A stretch of DNA of 64,000 nt from Paenibacillus sp. 32352 (lineage in GTDB: Bacteria > Bacillota > Bacilli > Paenibacillales > NBRC-103111). The DNA lies in the NCBI RefSeq assembly GCF_002042965.1, contig NZ_MZNT01000008.1:62001-126000 (forward strand). The letters are read 5' to 3'. The notes below the pieces were generated by a model, which was given only the letters and a program-made list of their open reading frames with translations, did no database searches and was not told the origin of the DNA. Made by a program: the position numbers and the translations under genes. This document shows positions 1 to 7,545 of this stretch, piece after piece (position 1 is the first letter of the stretch; each line of letters opens with the position of its first letter).

Positions 1-1236
1 GTCGGTACCGTGCTTGGCGTAGCCGTCGGACTGGAAGGCATCGCGGACAAATACCGCAAGCCGATCAACGACTCTATCGTCATGTCGGGTATTTCCGGCT
101 ATCTCAACATTCTGGACATTCCGAGCTATGCCAAGGAGCTGACCATTCTCGGCTACCGTCTGGCGAAGGAGCCTTGCCCGCAGGAGCTTCTGGACAGCTT
201 CAAGGAGAACGAAGTCTACTTCGACTTCGAACTGCCGGGCTCGACGCATAACATTCGCGTGTCCGATCCGTTCTTCTGCCAAGCGCGCCATTCTACGGAA
301 AAAGCGTTCAAGGGAACCGGCTCCCTCGAAGTGGTTTTTGACCGTATGGTCCGCGGGGAGAAATCCAAAGTATTCTACAAGCCGTTCTATATCCGCGACG
401 ACTTCAGCGACGAGCGGTACTCGCCGACCTTCGCGCCGCGCGCTTATTCCGGCCAGAAAGTGTCGATGAACATCTACCTCGACCAATGGAGCGGCAACGA
501 AACGATGGGCATCGCCCCTTACGTCCGCTTGGCCAAGAGCAAGAAGGAGCTTGTCCAAGGCTATATCAAGCTTGTGAATCAAGAATGGATTCATGTGGAG
601 TTCGACATCCCGGATTCCGAAGGCGAGCTGATCGACGAAGTCGGCATCGTTCTCGAAGCTTACTCGACGCGCAAGCCGAAGAGCCTCGGCCGCGTCTTCA
701 TCGACGAGTTCCGCATCTACGGCAAAGCGGACTACCGCATCGACTTCGGCAAGCAGTCGGTGGACTTCGGCTGCGTGACGCCATTCGCCCACAACCACGG
801 CGCCTGGAGCCTGGTCGACGGCACGATGTACCTGATGACCGCCGAGCCCAGCGAGGCGTATACAGGCAGCTACTTCGCACGGGATTACTCCGTGTCGGTG
901 AAGATCAACCCGCAGATCGGCGACTCGCATCTCGTAGCCATCCGCGTCCAGGGCGCTATGCGCGGTTACCACGCAGGCTTCGACGGGAAGGACCAAGTCG
1001 CGATCTATATCAATGACTTCGGGTACAAGAAGCTCGTATCGGCCAGCTATGCTTGGCAGCTCAATCAGGAGTATGATTTGAAGGTAACAGCCCAAGGGAA
1101 TACGATCACGCTCAGCATTAACGGCGAGCAAGTGCTGACGCATACGGACGATACATGGGGATATGGCATGTACGGCGTGAGCACGCTCGGCGTGGCGAGA
1201 GCTTATTATAGCGATGTTAGAGTGAGAGAGTTATAG
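1..1236 (+). CDS. ADP-ribosylglycohydrolase family protein, 3' part (5' end outside window)
   Basis: The frame is open from base 1, so the gene starts upstream of the window. The first ~60 residues (TVLGVAVGLEGI, then KYRKPINDS) resemble the last helices of DraG-type ADP-ribosylglycohydrolases, where a glycine-rich Asp-containing helix precedes a P-x-N-D motif; the metal-binding residues themselves would lie upstream and cannot be checked. The remaining ~340 residues look like two beta-sandwich modules (about 70-240 and 245-408), the second resembling a LamG/laminin-type carbohydrate-binding fold. In the family the enzyme removes ADP-ribose from proteins or acts on N-glycosides; the appended modules suggest a sugar-linked substrate. 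The gene is GC-rich, unlike the island that follows. The next hairpin is at 1393. Confidence 0.6.
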   Translation, partial: VGTVLGVAVGLEGIADKYRKPINDSIVMSGISGYLNILDIPSYAKELTILGYRLAKEPCPQELLDSFKENEVYFDFELPGSTHNIRVSDPFFCQARHSTEKAFKGTGSLEVVFDRMVRGEKSKVFYKPFYIRDDFSDERYSPTFAPRAYSGQKVSMNIYLDQWSGNETMGIAPYVRLAKSKKELVQGYIKLVNQEWIHVEFDIPDSEGELIDEVGIVLEAYSTRKPKSLGRVFIDEFRIYGKADYRIDFGKQSVDFGCVTPFAHNHGAWSLVDGTMYLMTAEPSEAYTGSYFARDYSVSVKINPQIGDSHLVAIRVQGAMRGYHAGFDGKDQVAIYINDFGYKKLVSASYAWQLNQEYDLKVTAQGNTITLSINGEQVLTHTDDTWGYGMYGVSTLGVARAYYSDVRVREL

Positions 1237-1392
1237 GCCAATGCTGTCCTGGGCAGCGATATGGTGATGCGCACGAGCCGCATCCAAGAAATTGGGGAGA
1301 CGAGGCGGGGAGAGGGCCTCGGCTATTGCAGTGACCCGACTAGGAGCGCAGGAGGCGATTCCTAGGGTTGGGAAGTTAGATAAAAGTTAGGA

Positions 1393-1419
1393 AGCCATCC
1401 TTTGGGGATGGCTCTTTTT
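1393..1419 (+). terminator. Rho-independent terminator
   Basis: Perfect 8-bp stem AGCCATCC / GGATGGCT with a 5-base loop, followed by CTTTTTG. It lies about 155 bases after the stop of the glycohydrolase-type gene and probably ends its transcript. Confidence 0.75.
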
Positions 1420-1507
1420 GTGATAACTGAAAGTTAGAGCTTTCATATCAGACTTGTTATAATATTGGGCTGATTCCTATTAGCTTATTTCATTAAGATT
1501 AATTACT

Positions 1508-1532
1508 GTGAACCGTATCATAAGTGACGGCA
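1508..1532 (+). repeat. Dispersed intergenic repeat, family B copy 1
   Basis: Shares AACCGTATCATAAGTGACGG with 16653-16677 (one or two changes) and, more weakly, with 37522-37546. All three copies are in non-coding DNA and none is next to a recognisable transposase. Confidence 0.5.
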
Positions 1533-1658
1533 ACGGAAGATAAATCATCACCTTCAAGCTACAAAGAAAAGCAAATTAGTTCTCTTGCACTATTTTGGGT
1601 TATTAGCTATTGTTAATATCAGGATAAAAACCCAAAGTATTGAGAGGAGTTGTTTTTT

Positions 1659-3536
1659 GTGGCAAGAAGCAGTAAAACAAAAACCATCTTAGAGACTGCA
1701 CCTGTCGATACACCATCATTAGGTTCTCGCCCTAGATTACATAAGTTAATTATAAAAAATTTCAGATGTATAGGTAGTCAACCAGTTGAGATAGAGTTAG
1801 ATGACATAGTTGTTTTAGTAGGACCGAATAATGCAGGAAAAAGCTCAATTCTTAGGGCCTATGAAGTGGTTATGTCCCATGGGTCAAATGAAGGCCATCT
1901 TTCCTTGGATGATTTCCCTAATTCAAAGATTAATCAAGATGCGTTGCCCGAAATTGAATTGCAAACTGTGGTTTTTGATAATTCTCCAGGAGAAAGATGG
2001 ATTCGAGAAATTAATGGTGAGAAGTTTGTCCGAGAAAGGTGGGTTTGGTCAAATCCCGGTGCAGGAAAAAGGCAGGGATTTGATATTCAAAAAAATGATT
2101 GGGATGATGAAGTTCCATGGGGAGCACCAAATGTAGCTAATTCCCGACGACCTCAACCTCATCGAGTGGATGCTTTTTCTGATCCCCAAACACAGACGAA
2201 AGAAATTGTAGACTTGTTAATGTCGATACTAAACGAAAGAGTTAAACTGTTACAGACTATCAAGAGTGAGGAAGAAAGTGAAGAAACAGATTATTCCCTG
2301 CTTCTACGAAAAATCCAAGAAATTCAGACGAAGATCGTAGAAGAATCGCAAGAGGAGATACAGAAAGTTGAAACTGAGGTCTCTACGATAGTCGAGAAAG
2401 TCTTCCCGAATTATAAGATTAGATTTAATGCTAGACCTGAGGAAGATATTGAAAAAAGTATAAATCTGTTTAAGACTAATCCCCAGTTACTTATGGGTCC
2501 TGTTGATGGGTATCAGAGTACTATTGAACGACAAGGAAGCGGTGCAAGAAGGACATTACTTTGGGCAGCATTAAGGTATATATCTGAAACTGGTTCTGGG
2601 AAGAGTACAGGAAGAAAGAACGCAGTTAAAAAAGATACTTCTTCTAGCACACAGCGACCTCATGTACTGTTACTTGACGAACCAGAGCTTTGTCTACACC
2701 CTAATGCAATCAGAGAAGCATGTAAAGTACTCTATGACTTACCGCAATCTGGGAATTGGCAAGTGATGGTCACAACTCATTCTCCTGCATTTATTGATTT
2801 GTCTCGAAACAATACAACAATCATTCGAGTAGAGCGAGGCAAAGGTGGAGAAATTAATGGGACTACTCTTTTTCGACCTGATAGAGCAAAACTAGATGAT
2901 GATGATAAACAACGGTTAAAATTATTGAATGTTTGTGACCCATATGTTGCAGAGTTCTTCTTTGGTGGTCGCATTGTCATTGTTGAGGGTGATACAGAGT
3001 ATACGGCGTTTAAATATGTTGTTTCACAAAAACCAGAAAGATTTAATGATGTTCATATTATTAGAGCGCGTGGAAAAGCGACAATTGTATCATTGATTAA
3101 AATACTGAACCATTTTGGAACCCAATATTCTGTTCTTCATGACAGTGATACTCCGTTAACAAAAGAGTTTAAGAAAAATTCTGCTTGGGCAACCAATCAA
3201 AATATTTTAGATGCAATAAATTTACATAAAGATAAAACAAAGATTCGATTAGCTGCATCAGTACCAAATCTCGAGAAAGCATTTTTTCAAAAAGAGGTAA
3301 AAAATGAGAAGCCCTACAATGCTTTGATGAAGATGTCAGAAGATGCTACTAGTTTTAAACTAATAGAGGAACTATTAGCTGCCCTAATTGACCATACTAA
3401 ACCAACTCCAGTTGGTTGTTTGGAATGGACAAACCTGAAGGAACTTGAGGATGCTGTGGGCAAAGAAGCCGCATTTTCTGAAATTTCCTCAACAGGGAAA
3501 GAAGTTGCTGCTGGAGAAGGTAAACTAGAAGATTAG
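1659..3536 (+). CDS. OLD-family ATP-dependent nuclease (AAA ATPase + TOPRIM)
   Basis: About 625 residues. An N-terminal ABC/SMC-like ATPase half carries Walker A GPNNAGKSS (~55), a signature-like RQGSGARR (~293), Walker B LLLDEPELCLHP (~337) and an H-loop THSP (~373). A C-terminal TOPRIM half carries IVEGDTE (~444) and HDSD (~495), the acidic residues that bind metal in OLD nucleases. These are ATP-controlled DNA nucleases used by phages and in defence (GajA of Gabija is one class). The longest frame opens at TTG 1650, but AGAGGAG at 1643-1649 fits GTG 1659. No UvrD-like helicase or reverse transcriptase is adjacent, so it is not an obvious Gabija or retron system. The gene is AT-rich and next to recombinase debris, suggesting transfer. 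Confidence 0.9.
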   Translation: MARSSKTKTILETAPVDTPSLGSRPRLHKLIIKNFRCIGSQPVEIELDDIVVLVGPNNAGKSSILRAYEVVMSHGSNEGHLSLDDFPNSKINQDALPEIELQTVVFDNSPGERWIREINGEKFVRERWVWSNPGAGKRQGFDIQKNDWDDEVPWGAPNVANSRRPQPHRVDAFSDPQTQTKEIVDLLMSILNERVKLLQTIKSEEESEETDYSLLLRKIQEIQTKIVEESQEEIQKVETEVSTIVEKVFPNYKIRFNARPEEDIEKSINLFKTNPQLLMGPVDGYQSTIERQGSGARRTLLWAALRYISETGSGKSTGRKNAVKKDTSSSTQRPHVLLLDEPELCLHPNAIREACKVLYDLPQSGNWQVMVTTHSPAFIDLSRNNTTIIRVERGKGGEINGTTLFRPDRAKLDDDDKQRLKLLNVCDPYVAEFFFGGRIVIVEGDTEYTAFKYVVSQKPERFNDVHIIRARGKATIVSLIKILNHFGTQYSVLHDSDTPLTKEFKKNSAWATNQNILDAINLHKDKTKIRLAASVPNLEKAFFQKEVKNEKPYNALMKMSEDATSFKLIEELLAALIDHTKPTPVGCLEWTNLKELEDAVGKEAAFSEISSTGKEVAAGEGKLED

Positions 3537-3617
3537 TTCTGTCATTGAGGGTATAGATACATTGGATTACTAATGGATGAATGGGCAGCAGGAGTTGCCC
3601 ATTCATTTGAATGTATT

Positions 3618-3743
3618 TTAGATAAGTACTTTTTGTTGTGTATTGAAGTTCAACTTAATCCGATCTATCTTCCTATCCTCAGTCACTGTGATTTCCTTTA
3701 TTAGCGTATGTACAAGTTGTTTACGCTTCTCGTGGCTGATGTT
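3618..3743 (-). pseudogene. Serine recombinase, C-terminal remnant
   Basis: The reverse strand encodes about 41 residues including HEKRKQLVHTLIKEITV followed by a segment ending in IKLNFNTQQ and a stop. This matches the typical end of large serine site-specific recombinases (basic helix, then a beta-strand I-x-L-x-F). An in-frame stop lies directly upstream at 3744-3746 and no catalytic domain is present, so only the tail survives. It suggests that the surrounding AT-rich genes arrived on, or were hit by, an integrating element. Confidence 0.6.
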
Positions 3744-3835
3744 CTAGTGGGAAGCGTCCAAGTACCACTAGCTTCTTATCAGCAATATTCGTAAGCTACC
3801 TGTTTTACTTATCGGCTTCCTTCAGTTTGTTATGT

Positions 3836-4072
3836 CTATGGGCTAGGATGCTTTTTTCCAAATCGAGCTTGGACTAGCTCGATTTGTAAGTCTTGTTGCA
3901 TGCAGTGGATGGTCATTAGGGCCTCCTCGACGGTTAAAGTGTCTAGTTGCGTGCCGTGTTTATGCACACTTTGCATGATGTAAGACTGCATGATGTCAAG
4001 CGTTTTAATGCGTCTGTACAGTCGATTTTCTTCAGTAACGAGTTTTTCATACACTTCTAATATCTCACTCAT
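3836..4072 (-). CDS. Small hypothetical helical protein (78 aa)
   Basis: Not recognised. The start ATG is preceded by a very good ribosome binding site (GGGAGGTGA), which supports translation. The product is predominantly charged and helical (heptad-like ILEVYEKLVTEENRLYRRI), with no signal peptide or membrane segment. It lies just upstream, on the same strand, of the serine-recombinase remnant and may be a companion gene of the lost element; it could also be a coiled-coil regulator. It does not show the SQxLD motif of Spo0E-type phosphatases. Confidence 0.55.
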   Translation of the reverse strand: MSEILEVYEKLVTEENRLYRRIKTLDIMQSYIMQSVHKHGTQLDTLTVEEALMTIHCMQQDLQIELVQARFGKKHPSP

Positions 4073-4297
4073 CTTAAGTCACCTCCCGAGGACAAAAAAG
4101 CTTTCTTGTCTCTCGGGTTCATTTTTATCGGGTCTTAGGCATAATTGAACTGGTTAAATGCTAAAGCTACTCATACACCCGTATATTTTGCCGAATTTGG
4201 ATATGTACACTACGTGTACTGATACTTACTTTTAGTTAAATTGAATCGGCGAATTAGTGGAAGTAGTCGAACTATAGTGGGAAGGGGAAAAAGAGAA

Positions 4298-5683
4298 ATG
4301 CCTACAATGGCAAACTCACTAATACCGGCTCCAAAAGACTGGAGTGAATTTGAAGAAATAGTTGCAAGTTGTCTACGGATACGTTGGAGTAATAAAAATA
4401 TAAGCAGAATTGGAAGAAGTGGGCAAGCTCAGCATGGGGTTGATATATACGGAAATGATGACTTAGGAAGAAGAGCAGGTGTGCAGTGTAAATTGACTGA
4501 GGGGAATTTGATGCCAAATGTTGTAGTTGAAGAAGTTCTGAAAGCAGAAAGATTTTTACCCCATCTTGATATATATTACATAGCAACCACTGCACCGAGA
4601 GATGCTAAACTTCAGCAGAAAATAAATGAACTATCAGAAGAACGTAAGACGAATCACAAGTTCTCTATTCAGCTATTATTTTGGGAAGATCTCGTTCAAG
4701 ATTTAGCTACTGATCTTTCTGAGCTAAACAAACACTACCCAGAAATAAACCTTAAAAAAAGGGAGAACGAAAATAGCAAAAAGGCCCGTATAAGTAAGAA
4801 AACATTAATATCAATTTTATTAGTCCTCTTATTAACCTTATTATTCTTTATGGAGCCTGTCACCTTTACGTCTGCACTAAAGACTAGCGGTGAAATCTTA
4901 TTAGAAAATAAGTGGGGCTTAATTCTCTTCTTTATTCTTTTTAGCTTCGCAATAATAGTATTGAGAATTAGTGAGTCAAAATTTAAGGAAGAAAGAGAGG
5001 AATATTACCAACCAAAGCGATATGAATCAAAAGAAAAAAAACCTATTACAACTATAGTATTTGATAGTGATATTCTAGATGATGGACAGTGGAAAATTCT
5101 GAGGGAAATAAGTATTCGGAATGCTACCGAATATGAAATTAAAAGTATTTCAGGCAAGGTAATCTTCTATGATAATGATTACAAGGCAGATGAGATTTGC
5201 TTCAAAGAGGATATAATTCCACCACGTAGAGGCGTAAAGTTTGAAAAGGTAATAGAGCAAAAAAAACAAAAGTACTGGAACGAATTTCATACTGAGATTA
5301 GTTCTATGGAGCATGCTGGAAGAGGAGTAAAAAACGTAAAGTTGTTCGGCACACATTTCTACAGAACTCATTTCTTAATACTTAATAGGTACAATTATAT
5401 TCGTTTTTTTGGCAAACGTCTTCTTCCTTACGAGATCACCTGGCTTAGGATGAAAAGTAGGGAAATATGGCATTGGCTAATGTTCATGCCATCCAGTTGG
5501 AGTGCAACAGAAGGATTGTTTTGGATTCGTTTAAAAAGACGGATTATGCAGGTAACTTTAATTCTTTTTTTAGTATGTTGCTTAGCATATGCCACAAAAA
5601 GTTTTTTTGTTGTGGCTTTTAAATTAATAGTGTGCTGGTATAAGGCAGTTAGTTTAATACTTCTTACTGATTTTATAGTGTAG
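4298..5683 (+). CDS. Membrane-anchored Mrr-like restriction endonuclease
   Basis: About 461 residues from ATG 4298, chosen because GGAAGGGG precedes it; the longer frame from TTG 4241 has no such site. Residues ~10-150 look like an Mrr-type PD-(D/E)xK nuclease: FEEIVASCL helix (Glu ~19/20), GVDIYG (Asp ~49) and GVQCK (Gln-x-Lys ~63-65). Two membrane helices follow (~169-187, ~207-223), then a ~180-residue soluble region with Ig-like strands, then further hydrophobic segments near the C terminus (~417-461). Mrr-like domains cut foreign or modified DNA; tethering to the membrane recalls effectors of abortive-infection systems. The soluble region is not recognised. AT-rich, in the same island as the OLD and GIY-YIG genes. 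Confidence 0.75.
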   Translation: MPTMANSLIPAPKDWSEFEEIVASCLRIRWSNKNISRIGRSGQAQHGVDIYGNDDLGRRAGVQCKLTEGNLMPNVVVEEVLKAERFLPHLDIYYIATTAPRDAKLQQKINELSEERKTNHKFSIQLLFWEDLVQDLATDLSELNKHYPEINLKKRENENSKKARISKKTLISILLVLLLTLLFFMEPVTFTSALKTSGEILLENKWGLILFFILFSFAIIVLRISESKFKEEREEYYQPKRYESKEKKPITTIVFDSDILDDGQWKILREISIRNATEYEIKSISGKVIFYDNDYKADEICFKEDIIPPRRGVKFEKVIEQKKQKYWNEFHTEISSMEHAGRGVKNVKLFGTHFYRTHFLILNRYNYIRFFGKRLLPYEITWLRMKSREIWHWLMFMPSSWSATEGLFWIRLKRRIMQVTLILFLVCCLAYATKSFFVVAFKLIVCWYKAVSLILLTDFIV

Positions 5684-5803
5684 GAGATACACAGGTGAGT
5701 TGTATTAATGAGCTTAATCAAGCTCTATTTTAATGGACGAAAATAATAAGAAGCGTAATGAAAGAACGTAAAATAATAGAAAGCATTCATAGGAGATGGT
5801 TCT

Positions 5804-6439
5804 ATGTTAAACGAACCTGGAATATATAAAATTTTAAATTCAGTTAACAAGAAAATATATATCGGCCATTCAATGGACGTGAAAGAACGACTTAAAAAGC
5901 ATCTACTTCAACTTAAGAAAAACACTCATATTAATACACGATTGCAAAATGACTTTATTGTATTAGGTGAAGGAGTGTTTGAATTTGAAGCACTTGAGTA
6001 TTGTGAACCAACGGTTTTGAAGAGAAGAGAAAGCAATTATATCTATGAGTTAGGAACCTTAAATGAAGCAATTGGGTACAATATAACTCCTCCGGTGAAA
6101 TATCACCTGCTGCCATTGGAAAAAGTTGAGGAGCTAGCTATAACGATACTTAAACCATTTATAGAAAGCCACATTGATGCGATTAATGAGCATTACAGTA
6201 AGAAAGAAAACCTTTATTTAAATCCAGTCGAACTGACATACGAAACAGTGTCAAAACTGACAGGGCTGAACAATGAAGAGGTTCATGTGTTATTTTGTAG
6301 TATTTACGATAACGGAGACTACGAAAGAATAATAAACGTCTCAATTAAATTTCCCCGTATGAACTTTAGTAAGGATAAAGTATACCTCAAACCATTAGAT
6401 ACGTTGAGCCTACTAATGGATGAAAATTTTTATTTGTAA
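5804..6439 (+). CDS. GIY-YIG nuclease family protein
   Basis: 211 residues. The N-terminal ~90 form a GIY-YIG nuclease: GIY at 6-8, YIG at 19-21, the catalytic Arg in VKERLKKH (R29) and a candidate metal-binding Glu in KRRESNYIYELGT (~77). The C-terminal ~110 residues are not recognised; a segment around LTYETVSKLTGLNNEEV could be a helix-turn-helix. Start ATG 5804 follows AGGAGA. GIY-YIG domains cut DNA in homing endonucleases, repair enzymes and restriction enzymes. About 120 bases separate it from the Mrr-like gene in the same direction, so the two could share a transcript. A terminator follows at 6591. Confidence 0.8.
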   Translation: MLNEPGIYKILNSVNKKIYIGHSMDVKERLKKHLLQLKKNTHINTRLQNDFIVLGEGVFEFEALEYCEPTVLKRRESNYIYELGTLNEAIGYNITPPVKYHLLPLEKVEELAITILKPFIESHIDAINEHYSKKENLYLNPVELTYETVSKLTGLNNEEVHVLFCSIYDNGDYERIINVSIKFPRMNFSKDKVYLKPLDTLSLLMDENFYL

Positions 6440-6590
6440 TTAATTGAGAATATTTTTCGGGCATTAGTAAGACATATTAGATGGCATTTACTAATGATAT
6501 TATTTCGTGAAGTAGCAAGCATCCATTCAATACTTTAAATGTAGCCCGAATAAAGAGGTTCACCATTAGCATACAAATCATTGCTTAAAT

Positions 6591-6614
6591 GCTGGCACAA
6601 ACGCCAGCTTTTTT
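6591..6614 (+). terminator. Rho-independent terminator after the GIY-YIG gene
   Basis: Stem GCTGGC / GCCAGC with a 6-base loop followed by six T on the plus strand. It lies between the GIY-YIG gene and the convergent XRE regulator. Confidence 0.75.
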
Positions 6615-6622
6615 ATTTCCTC

Positions 6623-6844
6623 TCAATCCTCAACCTCAATCAAATCTATAATCTCCCTAATATCCTGGATATTTAGTGCCTCGGCAATTCTTTCGATATG
6701 ATTAAAGTTAATATTTTCCCTCTTGCCAGTAGAAAGCTCGCTTAATGCAGCGTGACGAACATCAGATAGCCTAGAAAGCTCCCGAAGAGAAATATTATGC
6801 TTCTGCGCTAGTTTGGATATGTTGACAATGACTTTTTTGCCCAA
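6623..6844 (-). CDS. XRE-family helix-turn-helix regulator
   Basis: About 73 residues, a compact Cro/CI-type domain: NISLRELSRLSDVRHAALSE forms the helix-turn-helix, followed by INFNHIERIAEALNI typical of the fourth and fifth helices. The start is inferred as TTG 6844 because GGTGATC at 6848-6854, complementary to the 16S tail, ends three bases before it; TTG 6856 and GTG 6853 overlap that site. It is divergent from the gene at 6950, and an inverted repeat between them overlaps promoter elements, so it probably represses both. XRE regulators of this size often control mobile or defence genes. Confidence 0.85.
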   Translation of the reverse strand: MGKKVIVNISKLAQKHNISLRELSRLSDVRHAALSELSTGKRENINFNHIERIAEALNIQDIREIIDLIEVED

Positions 6845-6875
6845 AAGGATCACCAACCGTGCATAGGTTTAGGTA

Positions 6876-6932
6876 TTGCTATACGCAAAAACGTACCATA
6901 TAATAAAACTATTATTGGTACGCAATAGCGTA
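6876..6932. promoter_or_regulatory. Divergent promoters and symmetric operator of the XRE pair
   Basis: Plus-strand promoter TTGCTA (6876-6881), 17 bp, TATAAT (6899-6904). Two inverted 17-base arms flank the -10 region: TACGC-N5-CGTACCA (6882-6898) and TGGTACG-N5-GCGTA (6916-6932). The left arm fills the spacer of the promoter exactly. On the minus strand TTGCGT, 17 bp, TATATG is a weaker promoter for the regulator. A dimeric repressor bound to the arms would block both. Confidence 0.7.
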
Positions 6933-6949
6933 ACGACACTCAATGCGAG

Positions 6950-7435
6950 GTGATCCCCCTGAAATATTTCATTTCAAAGATACCTCTACAAGCCATCGAG
7001 AAATACATAGACATAGAACCTAATGCCCAATTCTTCGATCTCCTCATAACCATAAAAGCCGACGAAACAGGCAGCAATGTCCTTTACCGACCTCACGGAG
7101 AAACAGGCCCTTACAAGGAGCTGGATATTTGGTATGGCTCGCTGGTAGAGTACATAGAGAATATTGACATCCTGAAATCATTTCTGCTGCATCTAATTAA
7201 CGATACCAGGCGAGACATCCGGATCTACGAGGAACAATTACTAGGATTGCCAGAAGAGGAGCTTGCTAAACGATGGTTACATAGAAGTCTGACTCCTTAC
7301 TACACCGTATCTGTTCCTAGCCGTGGTGAAATGTTGAGGAGGCATATAGCTGAAGAGAAGAAGGATCTGAGGAAATACGAAAGGATGCTTTTCTATTTAG
7401 TGGTCTACGGAATTTTGCCTACAACACCTAAATGA
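6950..7435 (+). CDS. Hypothetical protein, divergent from the XRE regulator
   Basis: About 160 residues, not recognised. It is soluble and helical with a charged C-terminal half (DIRIYEEQLLGLPEEELAKRW; EEKKDLRKYERM) and no signal peptide. The start is uncertain: the GTG at 6950 lies inside the best ribosome binding site (GAGGTGATC, 6947-6955), which would instead serve a CTG at 6959. There is no ATG nearby. The promoter at 6876-6904 and operator arms point to repression by the neighbouring XRE protein. Coupled with the nuclease genes upstream, it could be part of the same mobile or defence module, but that is inference. Confidence 0.6.
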   Translation: MIPLKYFISKIPLQAIEKYIDIEPNAQFFDLLITIKADETGSNVLYRPHGETGPYKELDIWYGSLVEYIENIDILKSFLLHLINDTRRDIRIYEEQLLGLPEEELAKRWLHRSLTPYYTVSVPSRGEMLRRHIAEEKKDLRKYERMLFYLVVYGILPTTPK

Positions 7436-7460
7436 CTTAATAGGTGGATTTGGTACACTA

Positions 7461-7492
7461 AAAGCTGGCCCCAACAGAGCCAGCTTTAATTT
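7461..7492. terminator. Hairpin between convergent genes
   Basis: Stem AAAGCTGGC / GCCAGCTTT. On the minus strand it is followed by TTTTAG, on the plus strand by a weaker AATTT, so it may serve both convergent genes. The stem is nearly the same as that at 10178-10203. Confidence 0.6.
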
Positions 7493-7545
7493 GCCAAAGT
7501 GATAGGTGTTTCAAAGACAGACTCCCGGTGTTTCCGAACATGCGA

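Larger units (their letters stand above)
1237..1658. other. Intergenic stretch at the border of an AT-rich island
   Basis: No gene is seen. It holds a rho-independent terminator (1393-1419), one copy of a dispersed 25-base repeat (1508-1532) and the ribosome binding site of the OLD-type gene (AGAGGAG, 1643-1649). Base composition changes visibly from GC-rich to AT-rich near 1430, which may mark the left edge of inserted DNA. Confidence 0.6.

Noticed and set aside
486..1016. 176-codon ORF inside the glycohydrolase gene
   Set aside because: Arg/Pro-rich out-of-frame shadow of a GC-rich gene; no ribosome binding site.
1659..3536. Gabija system (GajA)
   Set aside because: The nuclease half fits the class, but the required GajB UvrD-like helicase is not adjacent in either direction.
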